DNA from: Bacilli bacterium
GTDB taxonomy: Bacteria > Bacillota_I > Bacilli_A > RFN20 > CAG-288
Length of the DNA: 64,000 nucleotides
Assembly: GCA_022652945.1 (NCBI GenBank)
Contig: JALCRV010000003.1
Location: 1 to 64,000 of the forward strand
Direction: 5' to 3'
Shown here: piece by piece, positions 63,853 through 64,000 of the stretch
Numbering within the stretch: the first letter of the stretch is position 1
How the letters are laid out: every line of letters starts with the position of its first letter
The notes under the pieces: model-generated
Told to the model about the DNA's origin: nothing
What the model saw: only the letters and a program-made list of their open reading frames with translations
Databases searched by the model: none
Translations under genes and position numbers: made by a program

Positions 63853-64000
63853 ATGAAAAGAGCGAACCGAATCCGCAAATCCTCAGATTTCAAGAGTGCA
63901 ATCCACGATTCTTTTTCTAGTCGGACCTCAGCTTATCTGATTAACGTGAAGCCTAATTCTCTCGGGAGATTAAGAATCGGTATCTCGACGAGCAAGAAGA
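63853..64000 (+). CDS. rnpA: Ribonuclease P protein component (partial, 5' part)
   Basis: Protein subunit of RNase P, which assists 5' maturation of tRNA. The first 49 residues are present; the gene continues past the window edge. The visible part, KRANRIRKSSDFKSAIHDS and then GRLRIGISTSKK, fits RnpA. Start ATG at 63853 after AGAAGAAGTGA, 64 bases past the rpmH stop. Confidence 0.9.
   Translation, partial: MKRANRIRKSSDFKSAIHDSFSSRTSAYLINVKPNSLGRLRIGISTSKK

Overview
The window looks like chromosomal DNA from a bacterium of the Bacillota, class Bacilli, probably a host-associated, mollicute-related or Erysipelotrichales/RF39-like lineage. Reasons: a Gram-positive PolC, the Firmicutes gene order rpsB-tsf-pyrH-frr-uppS-cdsA-dxr-rseP-polC (here on the minus strand), a serS T-box leader, strong GGAGG ribosome binding sites, and the dnaA-dnaN-S4-recF-gyrB-gyrA origin block. 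TGA is used as a stop (for example by the acyl-adenylating enzyme ending at 5515), so the code is the standard bacterial one and not the Mycoplasma code. The lineage placement is an inference. I found no rRNA, tRNA, CRISPR array or complete insertion sequence.

Layout. 1-3.4 kb: a small membrane protein, serS with its T-box leader, and a Gfo/Idh/MocA oxidoreductase. 3.5-8.3 kb: a compact five-gene plus-strand operon (YjbR-like protein, PaaK-like adenylating enzyme, S51-type peptidase, Ddl-like ATP-grasp ligase, KamA lysine 2,3-aminomutase). It runs against its surroundings and is the best candidate for an undescribed pathway. 8.4-24 kb: a long minus-strand housekeeping region covering a metal exporter-like permease, oligopeptidase F, a LemA-like protein, PolC, RseP, Dxr, CdsA, UppS, Frr, PyrH, EF-Ts and S2. 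24-32.7 kb: an HD hydrolase, a PfkB kinase and a full F-type ATP synthase operon whose c subunit carries residues resembling a Na+-binding site.

33-49 kb is an accessory-type region: a large REC/HD-GYP/PAS/GGDEF/GAF protein, a BusR-like GntR-RCK_C regulator, an NfeD-stomatin pair, two membrane proteins of unknown function, a secreted ricin-lectin/PPC/caspase-like lipoprotein, an alpha/beta hydrolase, a fused MacB-like ABC transporter, peptidase T, and a lone transposase-OrfA-like DNA-binding protein.

49.9-64 kb is the replication origin region. It has clustered DnaA boxes upstream of dnaA (several inside perfect inverted repeats), a second element between dnaA and dnaN that resembles a basal unwinding system (three tandem 9-mers, a GC block, then trinucleotide repeats), and then dnaN, the S4-domain protein, recF, gyrB, gyrA, a glycosyltransferase, guaB with a structured leader, glnA, rpmH and the 5' part of rnpA. 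The rpmH-rnpA pair lies downstream on the same strand as dnaA rather than divergent from it, so the origin block appears rearranged compared with the usual Firmicutes order.

Working together: the origin block couples initiation, clamp loading, topology and nucleotide supply. The minus-strand block couples translation, isoprenoid and phospholipid precursors, and PolC replication. The ATP synthase operon supplies or consumes the ion gradient. The c-di-GMP-type protein and the BusR-like regulator suggest that second-messenger signalling is retained in what may be a small genome.
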